Assembly: GCF_031157525.1 (NCBI RefSeq)
Contig: NZ_JAVIXR010000010.1
Location: 62,001-126,000, forward strand
Length of the DNA stretch: 64,000 bases
DNA from: Marinobacter sediminicola
GTDB lineage: Bacteria; Pseudomonadota; Gammaproteobacteria; Pseudomonadales; Oleiphilaceae
Direction of reading: 5' to 3'
Shown piece by piece: positions 33,713 through 45,382 of this stretch. The notes beneath the pieces are model-generated. The model was not told where the DNA came from. It saw only the letters and a program-made list of their open reading frames with translations, and did not search any database. The position numbers were made by a program, and so were the translations under genes. How positions within the stretch are numbered: position 1 is the first letter of the stretch; each line of letters begins with the position of its first letter.

Positions 33713-34765
33713 TTACAGAGATTTAAGGCCGGCAATTAGGGCGTCATTTTGCTCTGGGGTACCGATAGTAATCCGCAAAAACTCGCTGATTCTCGGCTTA
33801 TTGAAATGACGCACGATGATGCCCTGCTCTCTCAAATCTTGCGCAAGGCCTTCACCAGACTTCTCCCTATGACGAGCAAAAACGAAGTTGGCCTTGGACG
33901 GCAAGACTTCAAAGTTCAAACCTTCCAGGGCCTTAGTGACTCGCTCCCGCTCAGAGATCACGCCCTTGCACGACTTTTGGAACCAAGCCTCATCTTCGTA
34001 CGCAGCTTTTGCACCTGCCTGTGCAAGCCTGTCTAACGGGTAGCTGTTGAAGCTGTCTTTAACGCGGTTTAGCGCTTCAATCAGATCCGGGTGACCGATG
34101 GCGAAGCCGACCCGCAAGCCAGCCAAAGAACGGGCTTTGGAAAGGGTTTGGCAAACCAGCAGGTTGGGATACTGACCCACTAGTTTGACGGCAGATTCGC
34201 CGCCAAAGTCTACATAAGCTTCGTCGACTACAACAACACGCTCGGTGTTGGCCTGAAGGATTGTCTCTACATGCTCCAGCCCAAGATAACGGCCGGTGGG
34301 CGCGTTTGGGTTGGGGAAGATGACTCCACCGTTTGGCTGCTTGTAGTCTTCAGGGTTGATTTCGAAGCTGTCGGTGAGGGGTACTGCTTTGCCGTCGATG
34401 TTGTAAAGGCCGCAGTACACCGGGTAAAAACTGTAGGTTACATCCGGAAACAGCACGGGTTGGCCGTGCTGGAACAGGGCGCAGAATATGTGAGCCAGAA
34501 CTTCGTCGGAGCCATTGCCCAAAAACACTTGTTCGGGTTTTACACTGTGGTAGGTGGCAATGGTCTGGCGCAGGCTTGAGCCTTCCGGATCCGGGTAGAG
34601 GCGCAGGCTGTCGTTAAGTTCTGCCTGGATAGCCTCGATTACCTTTGGCGAGGGGCCGAAAGGGTTTTCGTTGGTGTTCAGTTTTACCAGGTTGGCCATT
34701 TTTGGTTGCTCGCCTGGCACATAGGGGACCAGGCTTTTGACCAGAGGACTCCAGAATTTACTCAT
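33713..34765 (-). CDS. hisC: Histidinol-phosphate aminotransferase
   Basis: 350 residues. A fold-type I PLP aminotransferase with [15 protein letters not shown], the ring-stacking [34 protein letters not shown] and the PLP lysine in [17 protein letters not shown], plus the C-terminal Arg in [14 protein letters not shown]. HisC makes histidinol phosphate from imidazole acetol phosphate and glutamate. It overlaps hisD by 8 bases, so hisG-hisD-hisC is a compact unit read leftward. Confidence 0.94.
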   Translation of the reverse strand: MSKFWSPLVKSLVPYVPGEQPKMANLVKLNTNENPFGPSPKVIEAIQAELNDSLRLYPDPEGSSLRQTIATYHSVKPEQVFLGNGSDEVLAHIFCALFQHGQPVLFPDVTYSFYPVYCGLYNIDGKAVPLTDSFEINPEDYKQPNGGVIFPNPNAPTGRYLGLEHVETILQANTERVVVVDEAYVDFGGESAVKLVGQYPNLLVCQTLSKARSLAGLRVGFAIGHPDLIEALNRVKDSFNSYPLDRLAQAGAKAAYEDEAWFQKSCKGVISERERVTKALEGLNFEVLPSKANFVFARHREKSGEGLAQDLREQGIIVRHFNKPRISEFLRITIGTPEQNDALIAGLKSL

Positions 34766-36068
34766 CGCTTTTAATCCTGTACTCAGCTGAACGTGCGTGG
34801 GCAGTTAGCCCCTCTCCCCTTGCCAACACCGAAGCAACCCGCCCCATACGATCGGCACCTTTGGCACTAAAACCAATGATGGAGGAGCGCTTCTGGAAAT
34901 CGTAAACGCCCAACGGGGATGAGAACCGGGCAGTGCCGCTGGTAGGCAGCACGTGGTTAGGTCCAGCACAGTAATCGCCCAATGCTTCGGCGGTGTATCG
35001 GCCCATAAAGATGGCACCAGCGTGGCGGATTTCTTCGAGCAAGGCTTCGGGGCTTTCGACAGAGAGTTCCAGGTGTTCGGGCGCTATGCGATTGGATACT
35101 TTTGCGGCTTCGTTCAGGTCTGCAACGTGAATCAGCGCTGCGCGATCCGTCATGGAGGTGCGGATGATGTCGGCGCGTTCCATGGTGGGGAGCAGTTTGT
35201 TGATGCTGGCTTCTACAGCATCGAGGAATTCCGCATCGGGGCTGATCAGTATGGATTGGGCTTGTTCGTCGTGCTCCGCCTGGGAGAACAAATCCATGGC
35301 GATCCAGTCGGGATTGGTTTTGCCATCGCAGATTACGAGGATTTCCGAAGGGCCGGCGATCATATCTATACCAACCGTGCCGAAGACTTCCCGCTTGGCA
35401 GTGGCTACGTAGATGTTGCCTGGGCCAACGATTTTGTCTACTGCCGGAATGGTTTCTGTGCCGTAAGCAAGAGCACCAACTGCTTGCGCACCGCCTACCG
35501 TAAATACACGATCAACACCTGCGATGGCCGCAGCGGCCAGTACCAAGTCGTTCACTAGGCCATCCGGAGTAGGGACAACCATAATGACTTCGCCCACACC
35601 AGCCACTTTTGCTGGAATGGCGTTCATCAATACAGACGATGGATAAGCCGCCTTGCCACCCGGCACGTAAAGGCCCGCGCGATCCAGAGGCGTTACTTTC
35701 TGGCCCAGCACAGTGCCGTCTTCGTCCTGATACTGCCAGGATTTCTGCTCCTGACGTTCGTGGTAATCCCGCACCCGGTCTGCGGCTTGCTGCAGTGCCA
35801 CGCGCTGATTCTGTGGAATAGCTTCCAAAGCCTGCTGTAAGCGACTCTGGCTCATTTCCAGCTCTGCAACACTGCTGGCTGTCAAACGATCAAACTTCTC
35901 CGTGAACTCCAGAACCGCTTGGTCACCACGAGTTTTTACTTGATGCAGGATATGCCGTACTGACTCGTTCACCTGATGATCAACACTGTCATCCCAAGCC
36001 AACAGCGTGGCCAGCTGGCTATTAAAGTCAGCTTGGGAGGCGTTCAATCGTTTGATGCTAACGGTCAT
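34758..36068 (-). CDS. hisD: Histidinol dehydrogenase
   Basis: 436 residues, the usual length. It has the family blocks [49 protein letters not shown] and [10 protein letters not shown], plus [17 protein letters not shown] metal and substrate residues and [15 protein letters not shown]. HisD oxidises L-histidinol to L-histidine in two NAD-dependent steps using a zinc ion. It lies between hisG and hisC. Confidence 0.95.
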   Translation of the reverse strand: MTVSIKRLNASQADFNSQLATLLAWDDSVDHQVNESVRHILHQVKTRGDQAVLEFTEKFDRLTASSVAELEMSQSRLQQALEAIPQNQRVALQQAADRVRDYHERQEQKSWQYQDEDGTVLGQKVTPLDRAGLYVPGGKAAYPSSVLMNAIPAKVAGVGEVIMVVPTPDGLVNDLVLAAAAIAGVDRVFTVGGAQAVGALAYGTETIPAVDKIVGPGNIYVATAKREVFGTVGIDMIAGPSEILVICDGKTNPDWIAMDLFSQAEHDEQAQSILISPDAEFLDAVEASINKLLPTMERADIIRTSMTDRAALIHVADLNEAAKVSNRIAPEHLELSVESPEALLEEIRHAGAIFMGRYTAEALGDYCAGPNHVLPTSGTARFSSPLGVYDFQKRSSIIGFSAKGADRMGRVASVLARGEGLTAHARSAEYRIKSDE

Positions 36069-36094
36069 GTCTCAAATCCTGCGTTGGATTGTTT

Positions 36095-36733
36095 CTAGCG
36101 ACGCTTATCTACAGCCACCGCCATCTTCTCGATAATGGGATTAATATGATCGTGTTTCATCTTCATGGAAGCACGATTAACCACCAGCCTGGTGCTGATA
36201 TGGTCAATCAGCTCGCGAGCTTCAAGGCCATTGGCCTTCAAGGTATTGCCGGTATCTACGATATCGACAATCTCGTCCGCTAACCCAAGAATCGGCGCCA
36301 GTTCCATTGCACCATATAGCTTGATGAAGTCGGCCTGCCGGCCCTGCGCTGCATAGTACCGGCGAGCCATGTTGACGAACTTGGTGGCTACACGAATACG
36401 CCCAACGGGGGGTGCTTCACCTACGGGGCCTGCGGTCATCAGCCGGCAACGAGCAATATTTAAATCCAGAGGCTCGTATAGCCCTTCCCCGCCGTGCTCC
36501 ATCAACACATCCTTACCCGTTACACCCAAATCCGCACCGCCGTACTGCACGTAAGTAGGTACGTCGGTGGCGCGGAGAATGAGCACGCGCACATTCGGGT
36601 CCGAGGTGGGGAACACCAGCTTACGGGATTTCTTGATATCGTCGATCAGCTCAATTCCGGCTTCCGCCAGCAGTGGCAGGGTTTCTTCCAGGATTCGCCC
36701 CTTCGACAAGGCGATGGTGATGGAATCTGTCAT
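36095..36733 (-). CDS. hisG: ATP phosphoribosyltransferase, short form
   Basis: 212 residues from ATG 36733 (AAGGA just upstream); a GTG at 36766 adds 11 unlikely residues. It has [20 protein letters not shown], the PRPP-binding [17 protein letters not shown], and [12 protein letters not shown]. The length and the lack of the C-terminal regulatory domain place it in the HisG-short class, which needs the HisZ subunit for activity and feedback by histidine. hisZ is not in this window. HisG catalyses the first committed step of histidine synthesis. It follows murA by 29 bases. Confidence 0.93.
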   Translation of the reverse strand: MTDSITIALSKGRILEETLPLLAEAGIELIDDIKKSRKLVFPTSDPNVRVLILRATDVPTYVQYGGADLGVTGKDVLMEHGGEGLYEPLDLNIARCRLMTAGPVGEAPPVGRIRVATKFVNMARRYYAAQGRQADFIKLYGAMELAPILGLADEIVDIVDTGNTLKANGLEARELIDHISTRLVVNRASMKMKHDHINPIIEKMAVAVDKRR

Positions 36734-36762
36734 GCGTCCTTCCGGTTTCCCGTATGTGTCTG

Positions 36763-38296
<1,534 letters not shown>

Positions 38297-38321
38297 AGTA
38301 AATCCTCAGATATTTATGAAA

Positions 38322-38630
38322 TCAGGGGCGGGATTGTAACCAATCTGCGAGGCTGCTCAAAGCGGCAAGAGAAACGAGACGATCAGGGGCACCGGCAAAA
38401 GACAATACAACCCCCTGCTTTTCCGCCAGCCGACTCCAACATAGCAACATGGAGAGAATAACGCTGTGAGTGGTAGATAAGCCCGAAAGATCTACTACCA
38501 CGCTATTTCCGGCAGCGGTGATAAGCCGCTCACCTTCAGCCCGCAGGGGAGCAACATTGTGGGCATCGATCGCGCCGGAGACAAACAGCGCACCTGCCTC
38601 CAGCCGAACTGCCGGTGCTTCCGTGCTCAT
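38322..38630 (-). CDS. mlaB: STAS-domain protein MlaB
   Basis: 102 residues forming one STAS domain, with the family pattern LFVSGAIDAHNVAPL, SVVVDLSGLSTTHSVILSML and FAGAPDRLVSLAALSSL. MlaB binds the MlaF ATPase on the cytoplasmic face and is needed for MlaFEDB complex activity. It overlaps the mlaC end by 4 bases. Confidence 0.85.
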   Translation of the reverse strand: MSTEAPAVRLEAGALFVSGAIDAHNVAPLRAEGERLITAAGNSVVVDLSGLSTTHSVILSMLLCWSRLAEKQGVVLSFAGAPDRLVSLAALSSLADWLQSRP

Positions 38631-39295
38631 GATTTATTCACTTCATCTTCCAGGTTGAGGGATTTCACCGCATCGCTCCAACCATCAATCACTGTCTCAA
38701 CCTGACCGCGATTGGCTTCCATTTCCTGGGTAAAGCGGTCCCGGAAGGAAAGACCAATGTTAACCCCTTCAACGATGACATTTTCCATCATCCAGTTGCT
38801 GCCTTCATCCTTGCGATACATGGAATAGGTAACTGAATGACGGTTTCCAGACGCAGTAATGACTTCCATGGCTACCGACGCCCGGTTGTCGTCACCGGGG
38901 TTAATTGTAGCGCCCCGCACCTTGATTTCGAAATTGTCTGCGCTCATCAGCGCCTGCGCGTAGCTATCAAAAAGACTGCGTTTGAACTTGACCACAAACT
39001 CGTTCCGCTGCTCAGGCGTTGCCTGGCGCGCATAGCGCCCCATTACACGGGCAGCAATCCGGCGAAAATCCACGAAACCTTCCAGCTCATCGTCCATGTT
39101 CTGGTAAAAAGCTTCCGGGTCACTTTCATAGAGGCCACGTTCTTCATTGAGCTTGTTCACCAATCGCTGCGTGTTTTCATCGACATACTGTTGCAAATCG
39201 TCTTCCGGGCCGGCCTGTACCGATGCCACGCAAAACGCCATCAGTGTGACGGCGAGAAAAAATCGCTGTGTAACGTGCTGTATTAAAACAGTCAT
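38627..39295 (-). CDS. mlaC: Periplasmic phospholipid-binding protein MlaC
   Basis: 222 residues from ATG 39295 (AGGAG 8 bases upstream). The signal peptide ends near VASVQA/GPED. Conserved DFRRIAARVMGRYARQATPE and the VEGVNIGLSFRDRF region define the MlaC/Ttg2D family. MlaC carries phospholipid between the outer-membrane MlaA complex and inner-membrane MlaFEDB. No mlaA is in the window. Confidence 0.93.
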   Translation of the reverse strand: MTVLIQHVTQRFFLAVTLMAFCVASVQAGPEDDLQQYVDENTQRLVNKLNEERGLYESDPEAFYQNMDDELEGFVDFRRIAARVMGRYARQATPEQRNEFVVKFKRSLFDSYAQALMSADNFEIKVRGATINPGDDNRASVAMEVITASGNRHSVTYSMYRKDEGSNWMMENVIVEGVNIGLSFRDRFTQEMEANRGQVETVIDGWSDAVKSLNLEDEVNKS

Positions 39296-39326
39296 CTCGC
39301 TTCTCCTGTTCTGTCGCTCGACTGGC

Positions 39327-39776
39327 TTATTTACCAGACGCAAAATTGCTGATCAGCCGCTCGATATTCATCGCCGACTGGGTGGAATAAAAGGTATCAC
39401 CAGGCTGGAGCGAGTCCATTTCACCACCTATGGATATATCAATATACTGCTCACCCAGCAGTCCGGATGTGCGTATTACTGCTGCGCTGTCCGCCGGAAT
39501 ATTGTCTACATCCCCATGAATGGACATAGCCACCCGCGCCTGGAAGGTTTCCTTGTTCAGGGTAATCGAATCGATACTACCCACCGTTACACCCGCCATG
39601 GACACCCTGCCCCGGGGGGTAATCCCGCCGGTGTCATTAAAGTCCGCGTAAATGGTGTAGGTGCTTTTGGCCGATTTTGGGGACAGCCCGCTTACCTGAA
39701 GTGCCAAAAACAGCAGCGCTGCCAAGCCAGCCAGCATAAACAGGCCAACTGTGATGTCCGTTGTTCTTTGTGTCAT
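39327..39776 (-). CDS. mlaD: MCE-domain protein MlaD
   Basis: 149 residues. A TM helix near the N-terminus (LFMLAGLAALLFLALQV) is followed by one MCE domain with YADFNDTGGITPRGRVSMAG, VGSIDSITL and the LLGEQYIDISIGGE pore-loop motif. MlaD forms the periplasmic hexameric ring of the transporter. It lies between mlaE and mlaC. Confidence 0.95.
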   Translation of the reverse strand: MTQRTTDITVGLFMLAGLAALLFLALQVSGLSPKSAKSTYTIYADFNDTGGITPRGRVSMAGVTVGSIDSITLNKETFQARVAMSIHGDVDNIPADSAAVIRTSGLLGEQYIDISIGGEMDSLQPGDTFYSTQSAMNIERLISNFASGK

Positions 39777-39810
39777 TACCGGCTCCCGGTGTTATCTCGT
39801 CAATCGTTGA

Positions 39811-40593
39811 TCAGAAGTTGCCGAACATTACGGCAGTCAGCACAAAATCCAGCCCCAAGACAGCCAGCGAGGAATACACCACAGTTTTGGTGGTAGCCGA
39901 GCTGATGCCTGCCGATGTGGGCACACAATCATAACCTTGGTAAACCGCAATCCAGGCACACACAAAACCGAACACGACGCTTTTGATAATGCCATTCACG
40001 ACGTCGTCCCAAAAGTCCACCGAAGCCTGCATGTTGCCCCAGTAGGAACCTTCAAAAACGCCAAGCCACTCTACGCCCACGAGCATGCCGCCCCAGATAC
40101 CCACCATGGAGAAGATGATGGCCAGAATCGGCATAGCAATAAACCCAGCCCAAAGCCTGGGGGCAATAACCCGGCGCAAGGGATCTACGCCCATCATTTC
40201 CATACTGGAAAGCTGCTCGGTTGCTTTCATCAGGCCGATTTCAGCGGTCAGCGCCGACCCGGCACGCCCGGCGAACAGCAAGGCAGTTACCACAGGCCCG
40301 AGCTCACGCACCAGGGTAAGCGCAATCATCTGCCCAATAGCCGCTTCGGAGCCAAAATCGCTGAGTATGGTGTAGCCCTGCAGGCCCAGCACCATACCGA
40401 TAAACAGTCCCGAAACCACTATGATCGCAAGCGACAGGACGCCAACGGAGTACAGTTGTTTCATCAACAGGGGGAAGCCGGTTTTCGGGCGGGGAACGCC
40501 TGACAGCACGCCCGCCAGAAAGCGACCGGCACGGCCTATGGAGATAACGAGATCTGCCCCGCTACGCCCAAAGGAAGCAATTTTGTCGATCAA
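39811..40593 (-). CDS. mlaE: MlaE permease
   Basis: 260 residues, with a TM topology typical of MlaE/TTG2B. It has [20 protein letters not shown], the conserved [20 protein letters not shown] and [20 protein letters not shown] (the coupling region), and the [16 protein letters not shown] segment. MlaE is the membrane channel of the MlaFEDB phospholipid ABC system. Its start overlaps the mlaF stop by 4 bases. Confidence 0.96.
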   Translation of the reverse strand: MIDKIASFGRSGADLVISIGRAGRFLAGVLSGVPRPKTGFPLLMKQLYSVGVLSLAIIVVSGLFIGMVLGLQGYTILSDFGSEAAIGQMIALTLVRELGPVVTALLFAGRAGSALTAEIGLMKATEQLSSMEMMGVDPLRRVIAPRLWAGFIAMPILAIIFSMVGIWGGMLVGVEWLGVFEGSYWGNMQASVDFWDDVVNGIIKSVVFGFVCAWIAVYQGYDCVPTSAGISSATTKTVVYSSLAVLGLDFVLTAVMFGNF

Positions 40594-41402
40594 GAGACAC
40601 CTCCTGCAAGCCCGAAATCCTCGGCAGCCGCGGAAGACGGGTAATGGAATGGCACGGGGCCATCCGGGTGCCCGTTCAAAAACTGCTGTACCTGCTCAGA
40701 TGGGTGATTCTGCAATTCGGCGGGGCTGCCCGCTCCAATCACTTTGCCGTCTGCAATAATACAGGCGTAATGGCAGATGCTCAGGGACTCTTGCACATCA
40801 TGGGACACCAGAACACTGGTGAGCCCCATGGAGCTGTTCAGATCGCGAATCAGCTTCACCAGTACGCCCATGCCAATAGGGTCCTGCCCCGCAAAGGGCT
40901 CATCGTACATGATAAGCTCCGGGTCGAGCGCAATACTGCGCGCCAGGGCCACGCGCCGGTTCATGCCACCGGAAAGCTCAGAAGGCATGAGATTGCGAGC
41001 ACCTCGCAGGCCAACCGCTTCCAACTTCATCAACACTATGTCGTTAATCATGTCTTCCGGCAGTTTGGTGTGCACGCGCATGGGAAAGGCCACGTTCTCG
41101 TATACGCTCAAATCCGTAAACAACGCACCACTCTGGAATAGCATGCCCATCTTTTCCCGGAACTTGTAAAGCTCCTTACGGCGAAGCTCGCCGATCGACT
41201 GGCCATCTACCACAATACTGCCTGAATCCGGCCGAAGCTGACCGCCGACCAAACGAAGCAAGGTGGTTTTACCACTGCCGCTGGGGCCCATAATGGCGGT
41301 GATTTTCCCTCGGGGAATCTCCACAGACACACCATTAAAAACACGGCGCTCAGAACGTGAAAACACAACGTCCTTTAATGTAATGTACGAGTCCAACCCC
41401 AT
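40590..41402 (-). CDS. mlaF: MlaF ATP-binding protein
   Basis: 270 residues. ABC ATPase with Walker [14 protein letters not shown], signature [14 protein letters not shown], Walker [14 protein letters not shown] and the switch His in VLVSHDVQE. MlaF powers phospholipid movement. The C-terminal tail (about 240-270) is the part that in homologues reaches the MlaB partner. It is the first gene of the leftward mla unit. Confidence 0.95.
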   Translation of the reverse strand: MGLDSYITLKDVVFSRSERRVFNGVSVEIPRGKITAIMGPSGSGKTTLLRLVGGQLRPDSGSIVVDGQSIGELRRKELYKFREKMGMLFQSGALFTDLSVYENVAFPMRVHTKLPEDMINDIVLMKLEAVGLRGARNLMPSELSGGMNRRVALARSIALDPELIMYDEPFAGQDPIGMGVLVKLIRDLNSSMGLTSVLVSHDVQESLSICHYACIIADGKVIGAGSPAELQNHPSEQVQQFLNGHPDGPVPFHYPSSAAAEDFGLAGGVS

Positions 41403-41550
41403 ATTCCTTACCTTTCAGCCCATCGCTTTTAGCCTTCACCCCGCAGCCTTAAGCTCTCAACACATAAAGGTTATGGCTGCAGGGAGCGGCTACATTATGC
41501 CAAGGAGCCCTCAAGCTCAATCAATGCTTCCCAAAATGAATTGATAGCAA

Positions 41551-41569
41551 TGATCAGTTTTACTGATCA
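41551..41569 (+). repeat. Palindrome in the mla/kds divergent region
   Basis: TGATCAGTTTTACTGATCA: 8-base arms around TTT, perfect. Its central place between divergent promoters suits an operator that controls either or both sides, but no regulator is known to me that fits. No T-run follows, so termination is unlikely. Confidence 0.6.
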
Positions 41570-41613
41570 CCCGGTTTAACTTGCGGTAACCAGACTGCTC
41601 AGCTCGCGGGAAA

Positions 41614-41622
41614 TGTTATACT
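41614..41622 (+). promoter_or_regulatory. Extended -10 promoter of kdsD
   Basis: TGTTATACT fits an extended -10 (TGN-TATACT). The transcript would start near 41629 and carry a leader of about 87 bases before the preferred kdsD ATG. Confidence 0.5.
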
Positions 41623-41715
41623 CCGCTAATCTAATCGCACCCTTCTATTTTCACATAGATAGCACCAGGTTATTTCATACATACGGTGCTAACGAAAAAG
41701 CAGGTTTTTCGCCCG

Positions 41716-42696
41716 ATGACTGAAAAGAGAACATACGATTTCCGTACTCCTGCACTCCAGGCCATACGCATTGAGCGGGATGCCATCAGTGCCCTTGAAC
41801 ACCGCATTGATGATCATTTTAAACGTGCCTGCGAAGTCATCATGGCCTGCAAAGGCCGGGTTGTAGTGACCGGCATGGGTAAATCGGGCCACATAGGTCA
41901 TAAGATAGCAGCCACACTGGCAAGCACCGGAACACCTTCGTTCTTTGTCCACCCCGGGGAGGCCAGCCACGGTGACATGGGGATGATTACCAGTCAGGAC
42001 GTGGTTATTGCTATTTCGAACAGCGGCAATACCAGCGAAGTGGTTACCATTTTGCCACTGATCAAACGCATGGGCGCTCCATTAATCAGCATGACTGGCA
42101 ACCCAACGTCCACTTTGGCAAAAGAAGCCGTGGCAAATCTGGATGTCAGTGTTGAAACAGAGGCTTGCCCACTTGGTCTGGCGCCTACCTCCAGCACCAC
42201 CGCCACGTTAGTCATGGGCGATGCGCTGGCTGTTGCCTTGCTGGAAGCCCGGGGCTTCAGTGCAGAGGACTTTGCTTTCTCCCATCCCGGTGGCAGCCTG
42301 GGCCGCAAGCTCCTGCTACGGGTATCGGACATCATGCACACTGGTGACCGCATCCCTATCGTGAATGAAGACACCACATTGAGCGGGGCCCTGCTGGAGA
42401 TATCCCGGAAGGGGCTGGGCATGACTACGGTGGTAAACGCTAGCGGCACCATGACCGGCATATTCACAGACGGGGACCTCCGCCGCACCCTCGACAAGCC
42501 CATTGATGTACACACAACCCCGATACGGGACGTGATGACACGCAACGGCAGAACCATTCAGCCGGACCAGCTTGCTGCAGAAGCGCTGAACGTGATGGAA
42601 GGCCTCAAGATCAGTGCGCTGCCAGTGACTGATGTTGACGGCGCCCTGGTCGGAGCCATCAATATGCACGACCTGTTACGCGCCGGTGTTATTTAA
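41716..42696 (+). CDS. kdsD: D-arabinose-5-phosphate isomerase KdsD
   Basis: 326 residues from ATG 41716; a GTG at 41686 adds 10 residues with no better ribosome site. The SIS domain has VVVTGMGKSGHIGHKIAATL, FVHPGEASHGDMGMI and VIAISNSGNTSEV. Two CBS repeats occupy about 200-326 (VSDIMHTGDRIP, IFTDGDLRRTLD). KdsD converts ribulose 5-phosphate to arabinose 5-phosphate, the Kdo precursor for LPS. It opens a run kdsD-kdsC-lptC-lptA-lptB-rpoN, conserved in gammaproteobacteria. Confidence 0.95.
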   Translation: MTEKRTYDFRTPALQAIRIERDAISALEHRIDDHFKRACEVIMACKGRVVVTGMGKSGHIGHKIAATLASTGTPSFFVHPGEASHGDMGMITSQDVVIAISNSGNTSEVVTILPLIKRMGAPLISMTGNPTSTLAKEAVANLDVSVETEACPLGLAPTSSTTATLVMGDALAVALLEARGFSAEDFAFSHPGGSLGRKLLLRVSDIMHTGDRIPIVNEDTTLSGALLEISRKGLGMTTVVNASGTMTGIFTDGDLRRTLDKPIDVHTTPIRDVMTRNGRTIQPDQLAAEALNVMEGLKISALPVTDVDGALVGAINMHDLLRAGVI

Positions 42697-42739
42697 AGCC
42701 AGCTCAGAAACAAATTTAAGAGCAAGCACACAAGGCATC

Positions 42740-43306
42740 ATGATGAAAGAACTGCAAAGCCCACTGCAAAAGCTCTGGCCGGAATCCCTTCTGGTGAAGG
42801 CTGCGGGCATCAAGCTTGTTGCACTGGATGTTGATGGCATCATGAGTGATGGCAAAATCTACTTCAGTGCCAACGGCGATGAGCTCAAAGGATTCAATAT
42901 TCTGGATGGACTGGGGCTGAAGCAGCTCATGGCTGCCGGGATCACTGTCGCCGTCATTACCGGGCGCTCTTCGCCACTGACTGAAAAGCGCATGCACGAC
43001 CTGAAAATCCCGCACCTGATGCAAGGTCGTGAGGACAAAAAGATCGCACTTCAAGAGTTAGTCAGCACGCTGAACATAGAACCAAAAGCTATCGCCTACA
43101 TGGGCGACGACCTGCCCGATTTACCCGCCATCCGTTTTTCGGGTTTGGGTGTAACGGTGCCCAACGGGTACTGGCTGGTAAAAGAGCATGCTGATTACTG
43201 CACCCAGGCTGCAGGAGGCCACGGCGCCGTACGGGAACTGTGCGATCTTCTACTGACCGCCAGGGGGCACTTGAACGCCACACTGACCCCTTACCTGGAG
43301 TCCTAA
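42740..43306 (+). CDS. kdsC: 3-deoxy-D-manno-octulosonate 8-phosphate phosphatase KdsC
   Basis: 188 residues, equal to E. coli KdsC, from ATG 42740; the next codon is also ATG and has better spacing from AAGG. HAD motifs: VALDVDGIMSDG (Asp 30 and 32), VITGRSS and YMGDDLPDLPAI. KdsC frees Kdo from its phosphate in the cytoplasm. It lies 43 bases after kdsD. Confidence 0.95.
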   Translation: MMKELQSPLQKLWPESLLVKAAGIKLVALDVDGIMSDGKIYFSANGDELKGFNILDGLGLKQLMAAGITVAVITGRSSPLTEKRMHDLKIPHLMQGREDKKIALQELVSTLNIEPKAIAYMGDDLPDLPAIRFSGLGVTVPNGYWLVKEHADYCTQAAGGHGAVRELCDLLLTARGHLNATLTPYLES

Positions 43307-43308
43307 CA

Positions 43309-43929
43309 ATGGAGGAGAGCGCAAAAAGCAGTTTGCTCTCAAAACTGGCCTTGGCAAACAGGCCCCGGCTGCGCATGCTGGGGCTGGCAATAACCATTGC
43401 AGCCACTGCTTTTTTGCTATGGCAAAGTGACGAGCCCCCGCTAAGTAGCTACAGTGATGCTAGGCAGCTCCGCGGCGAATCAGAGCCTGACGGATTCGTG
43501 ATTAACGGCAGTTACACCTCTTACGGTGAGGACGGGCAACGCAAAATCGTATTCACCAGCCCGCGGATCGAGCAGTTCGAAGAAGGCAACCTTGCCGCTA
43601 TGGAATCGCCCAGCGCCGAACTGTTTGGCGCAACCGGAGAAGGCCCTTGGCTCCTGAATGCCGAGAATGGCACCCTGCGCCAGAACGATGATCTGCTTTA
43701 TCTCTCCGGAAACGTTCGTGTTGTGCGAACGATAGGAGAACGGCAGGCAACGCTGAATACCGAAAGCCTCACCCTGGATAACAAACAGGGCATGGTTTAT
43801 ACCGATGACCCGGTTAAAATCACCGACACCCTTGGCACCACACAGGCCAAAGGCATGAAAGCGTGGATCGACGAGCGCATTCTGGAACTGAACTCCCAGG
43901 TAGAAGGACGCTATGAAACCGTTAAATAA
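43309..43929 (+). CDS. lptC: LPS export protein LptC
   Basis: 206 residues from ATG 43309, two bases after kdsC. A TM anchor (about 22-39, RMLGLAITIAATAFLLW) precedes a periplasmic beta-jellyroll. Family marks include SPRIEQFEEGNLAAMESPSA, LYLSGNVRVVR and TESLTLDNKQGMVYTDDPVK. LptC links the inner-membrane LptBFG transporter to LptA. Its end overlaps lptA by 17 bases. Confidence 0.92.
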   Translation: MEESAKSSLLSKLALANRPRLRMLGLAITIAATAFLLWQSDEPPLSSYSDARQLRGESEPDGFVINGSYTSYGEDGQRKIVFTSPRIEQFEEGNLAAMESPSAELFGATGEGPWLLNAENGTLRQNDDLLYLSGNVRVVRTIGERQATLNTESLTLDNKQGMVYTDDPVKITDTLGTTQAKGMKAWIDERILELNSQVEGRYETVK

Positions 43930-44449
43930 CACCCTGCGCAGGCTTCTGATCACCGCCGTGGCAGCAGGCCTTATGAACTCAGCGATGGCCTTTGATCTTG
44001 ATTCTGATCAGCCCATCACCGTGAGCGCTGACAGCGCTCGCCTGGACGACGGCAAAGGCATTGCCACCTACACAGGTGCCGTTGAGCTGACTCAGGGGAA
44101 AACCCGGCTGTCCGCAGAGCGTGTAGTTCTCTATCGCAGTGCCGAAGGACTTAACCGCATCGAGGCCAGCGGCTCCCCTGCCCGCTATCAGCAGCCAGTA
44201 ACCAGCGGTGAAGGTAAAACGGATGCTCAAGCCAAAAACATAACCTGGTCTGCCACGGACAAACAGCTCACCTTTGAACGGGAAGCCGTCATTGAGCAGA
44301 ATGGCAACGTGTTTCGTGGCGACATTATTCATTACGATACTGAGCAACGAGTGGTCACGGCAGAAGGCGGCGAGGATACCGGAGCCGGCCCTGGGCGGGT
44401 CGAGATGGTTATCCAGCCCCGTGGCAACAGCACAGACTCCACCCAATAA
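43913..44449 (+). CDS. lptA: LPS periplasmic bridge protein LptA
   Basis: 178 residues. The signal peptide ends at NSAMA/FDL. The OstA/LptA domain has DSDQPITVSADSARLDDGKG, ATYTGAVELTQGKTRLSAER and GDIIHYDTEQRVVTAEGG. LptA oligomers bridge the periplasm and carry LPS from LptC to LptD. It overlaps lptC, which supports translational coupling. Confidence 0.94.
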   Translation: MKPLNNTLRRLLITAVAAGLMNSAMAFDLDSDQPITVSADSARLDDGKGIATYTGAVELTQGKTRLSAERVVLYRSAEGLNRIEASGSPARYQQPVTSGEGKTDAQAKNITWSATDKQLTFEREAVIEQNGNVFRGDIIHYDTEQRVVTAEGGEDTGAGPGRVEMVIQPRGNSTDSTQ

Positions 44450-44476
44450 CAGCCGATTACAGTAGACAGGAATCCG

Positions 44477-45202
44477 ATGGCAGTTCTCAGAGCGAGTAAC
44501 CTGGCAAAAAGCTATAAGCAGAAAAAAGTAGTCATCGATGTGTCGCTGGAAATTCGCAGCGGCGAGATTGTTGGCCTGCTCGGGCCCAACGGAGCTGGCA
44601 AAACTACCTGTTTCTACATGATTGTCGGGCTGGTTAACGCGGATAATGGCCGTATCACCATCGACAGCCAGGACATCACCCCCCTGCCCATGCATGGCCG
44701 GGCGCGCAAAGGCATTGGGTACCTGCCCCAGGAGGCGTCTGTATTCCGCAAGCTGTCAGTGCGCGACAACATCATGGCGATTCTTGAAACCCGCAAGGGT
44801 CTGAGCCGAGCCGAGCGCCTGAGCAAGGTTGAACAGTTACTGGAAGAGTTCCACATTACCCACATTCGTGACAGCCTGGGGATGGCCCTTTCCGGCGGCG
44901 AACGGCGTCGGGTAGAAATTGCACGCGCTCTGGCCATGGAGCCCGCCTTCATCCTGCTGGATGAACCCTTTGCCGGGGTAGACCCCATTTCCGTCAGCGA
45001 TATCAAACAGATTATTCGCCACCTAAGGGACAAGGGCATCGGCGTGCTGATCACCGATCACAACGTGCGCGAAACTCTGGATATCTGCGAGAACGCTTAC
45101 ATCGTTTCCGGCGGGCACATAATAGCTTCCGGTAATGCCGAAACCATCCTTGCCAATCAGCAGGTAAAAGAAGTTTATCTTGGCAATGAGTTCCGGCTGT
45201 AA
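44477..45202 (+). CDS. lptB: LPS export ABC ATPase LptB
   Basis: 241 residues. ABC motifs: [42 protein letters not shown] and [12 protein letters not shown]. LptB is the cytoplasmic ATPase of LptB2FG, which extracts LPS from the inner membrane. lptF and lptG are not in the window. rpoN follows 180 bases downstream. Confidence 0.96.
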   Translation: MAVLRASNLAKSYKQKKVVIDVSLEIRSGEIVGLLGPNGAGKTTCFYMIVGLVNADNGRITIDSQDITPLPMHGRARKGIGYLPQEASVFRKLSVRDNIMAILETRKGLSRAERLSKVEQLLEEFHITHIRDSLGMALSGGERRRVEIARALAMEPAFILLDEPFAGVDPISVSDIKQIIRHLRDKGIGVLITDHNVRETLDICENAYIVSGGHIIASGNAETILANQQVKEVYLGNEFRL

Positions 45203-45382
45203 GCTTTGTTTTCAGCATGGCGGCGCGCCCGCTCGATTGTGTTGCCGACCCGGAGCAAGTAAACTCGGCAGAGAACTTGCTAGGATAATCTTTTTTGGCG
45301 GCAAGTAGCCGTGACACAAAGAATTTTTAGCCGAAGCAAGAAATTTAGATCGGGTATAAGTGACGGATCCTGAGCGATGGTT

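Larger units (their letters stand above)
41403..41715. other. Divergent mla/kds control region
   Basis: 313 bases between two envelope operons. It contains a 19-base perfect palindrome (41551-41569) and an extended -10 toward kdsD (41614-41622). On the mla side is a CATAAT box (near 41495-41500) with a possible TTGAGC or TTGATT upstream at non-ideal spacing. No RNA gene is seen. Confidence 0.5.
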
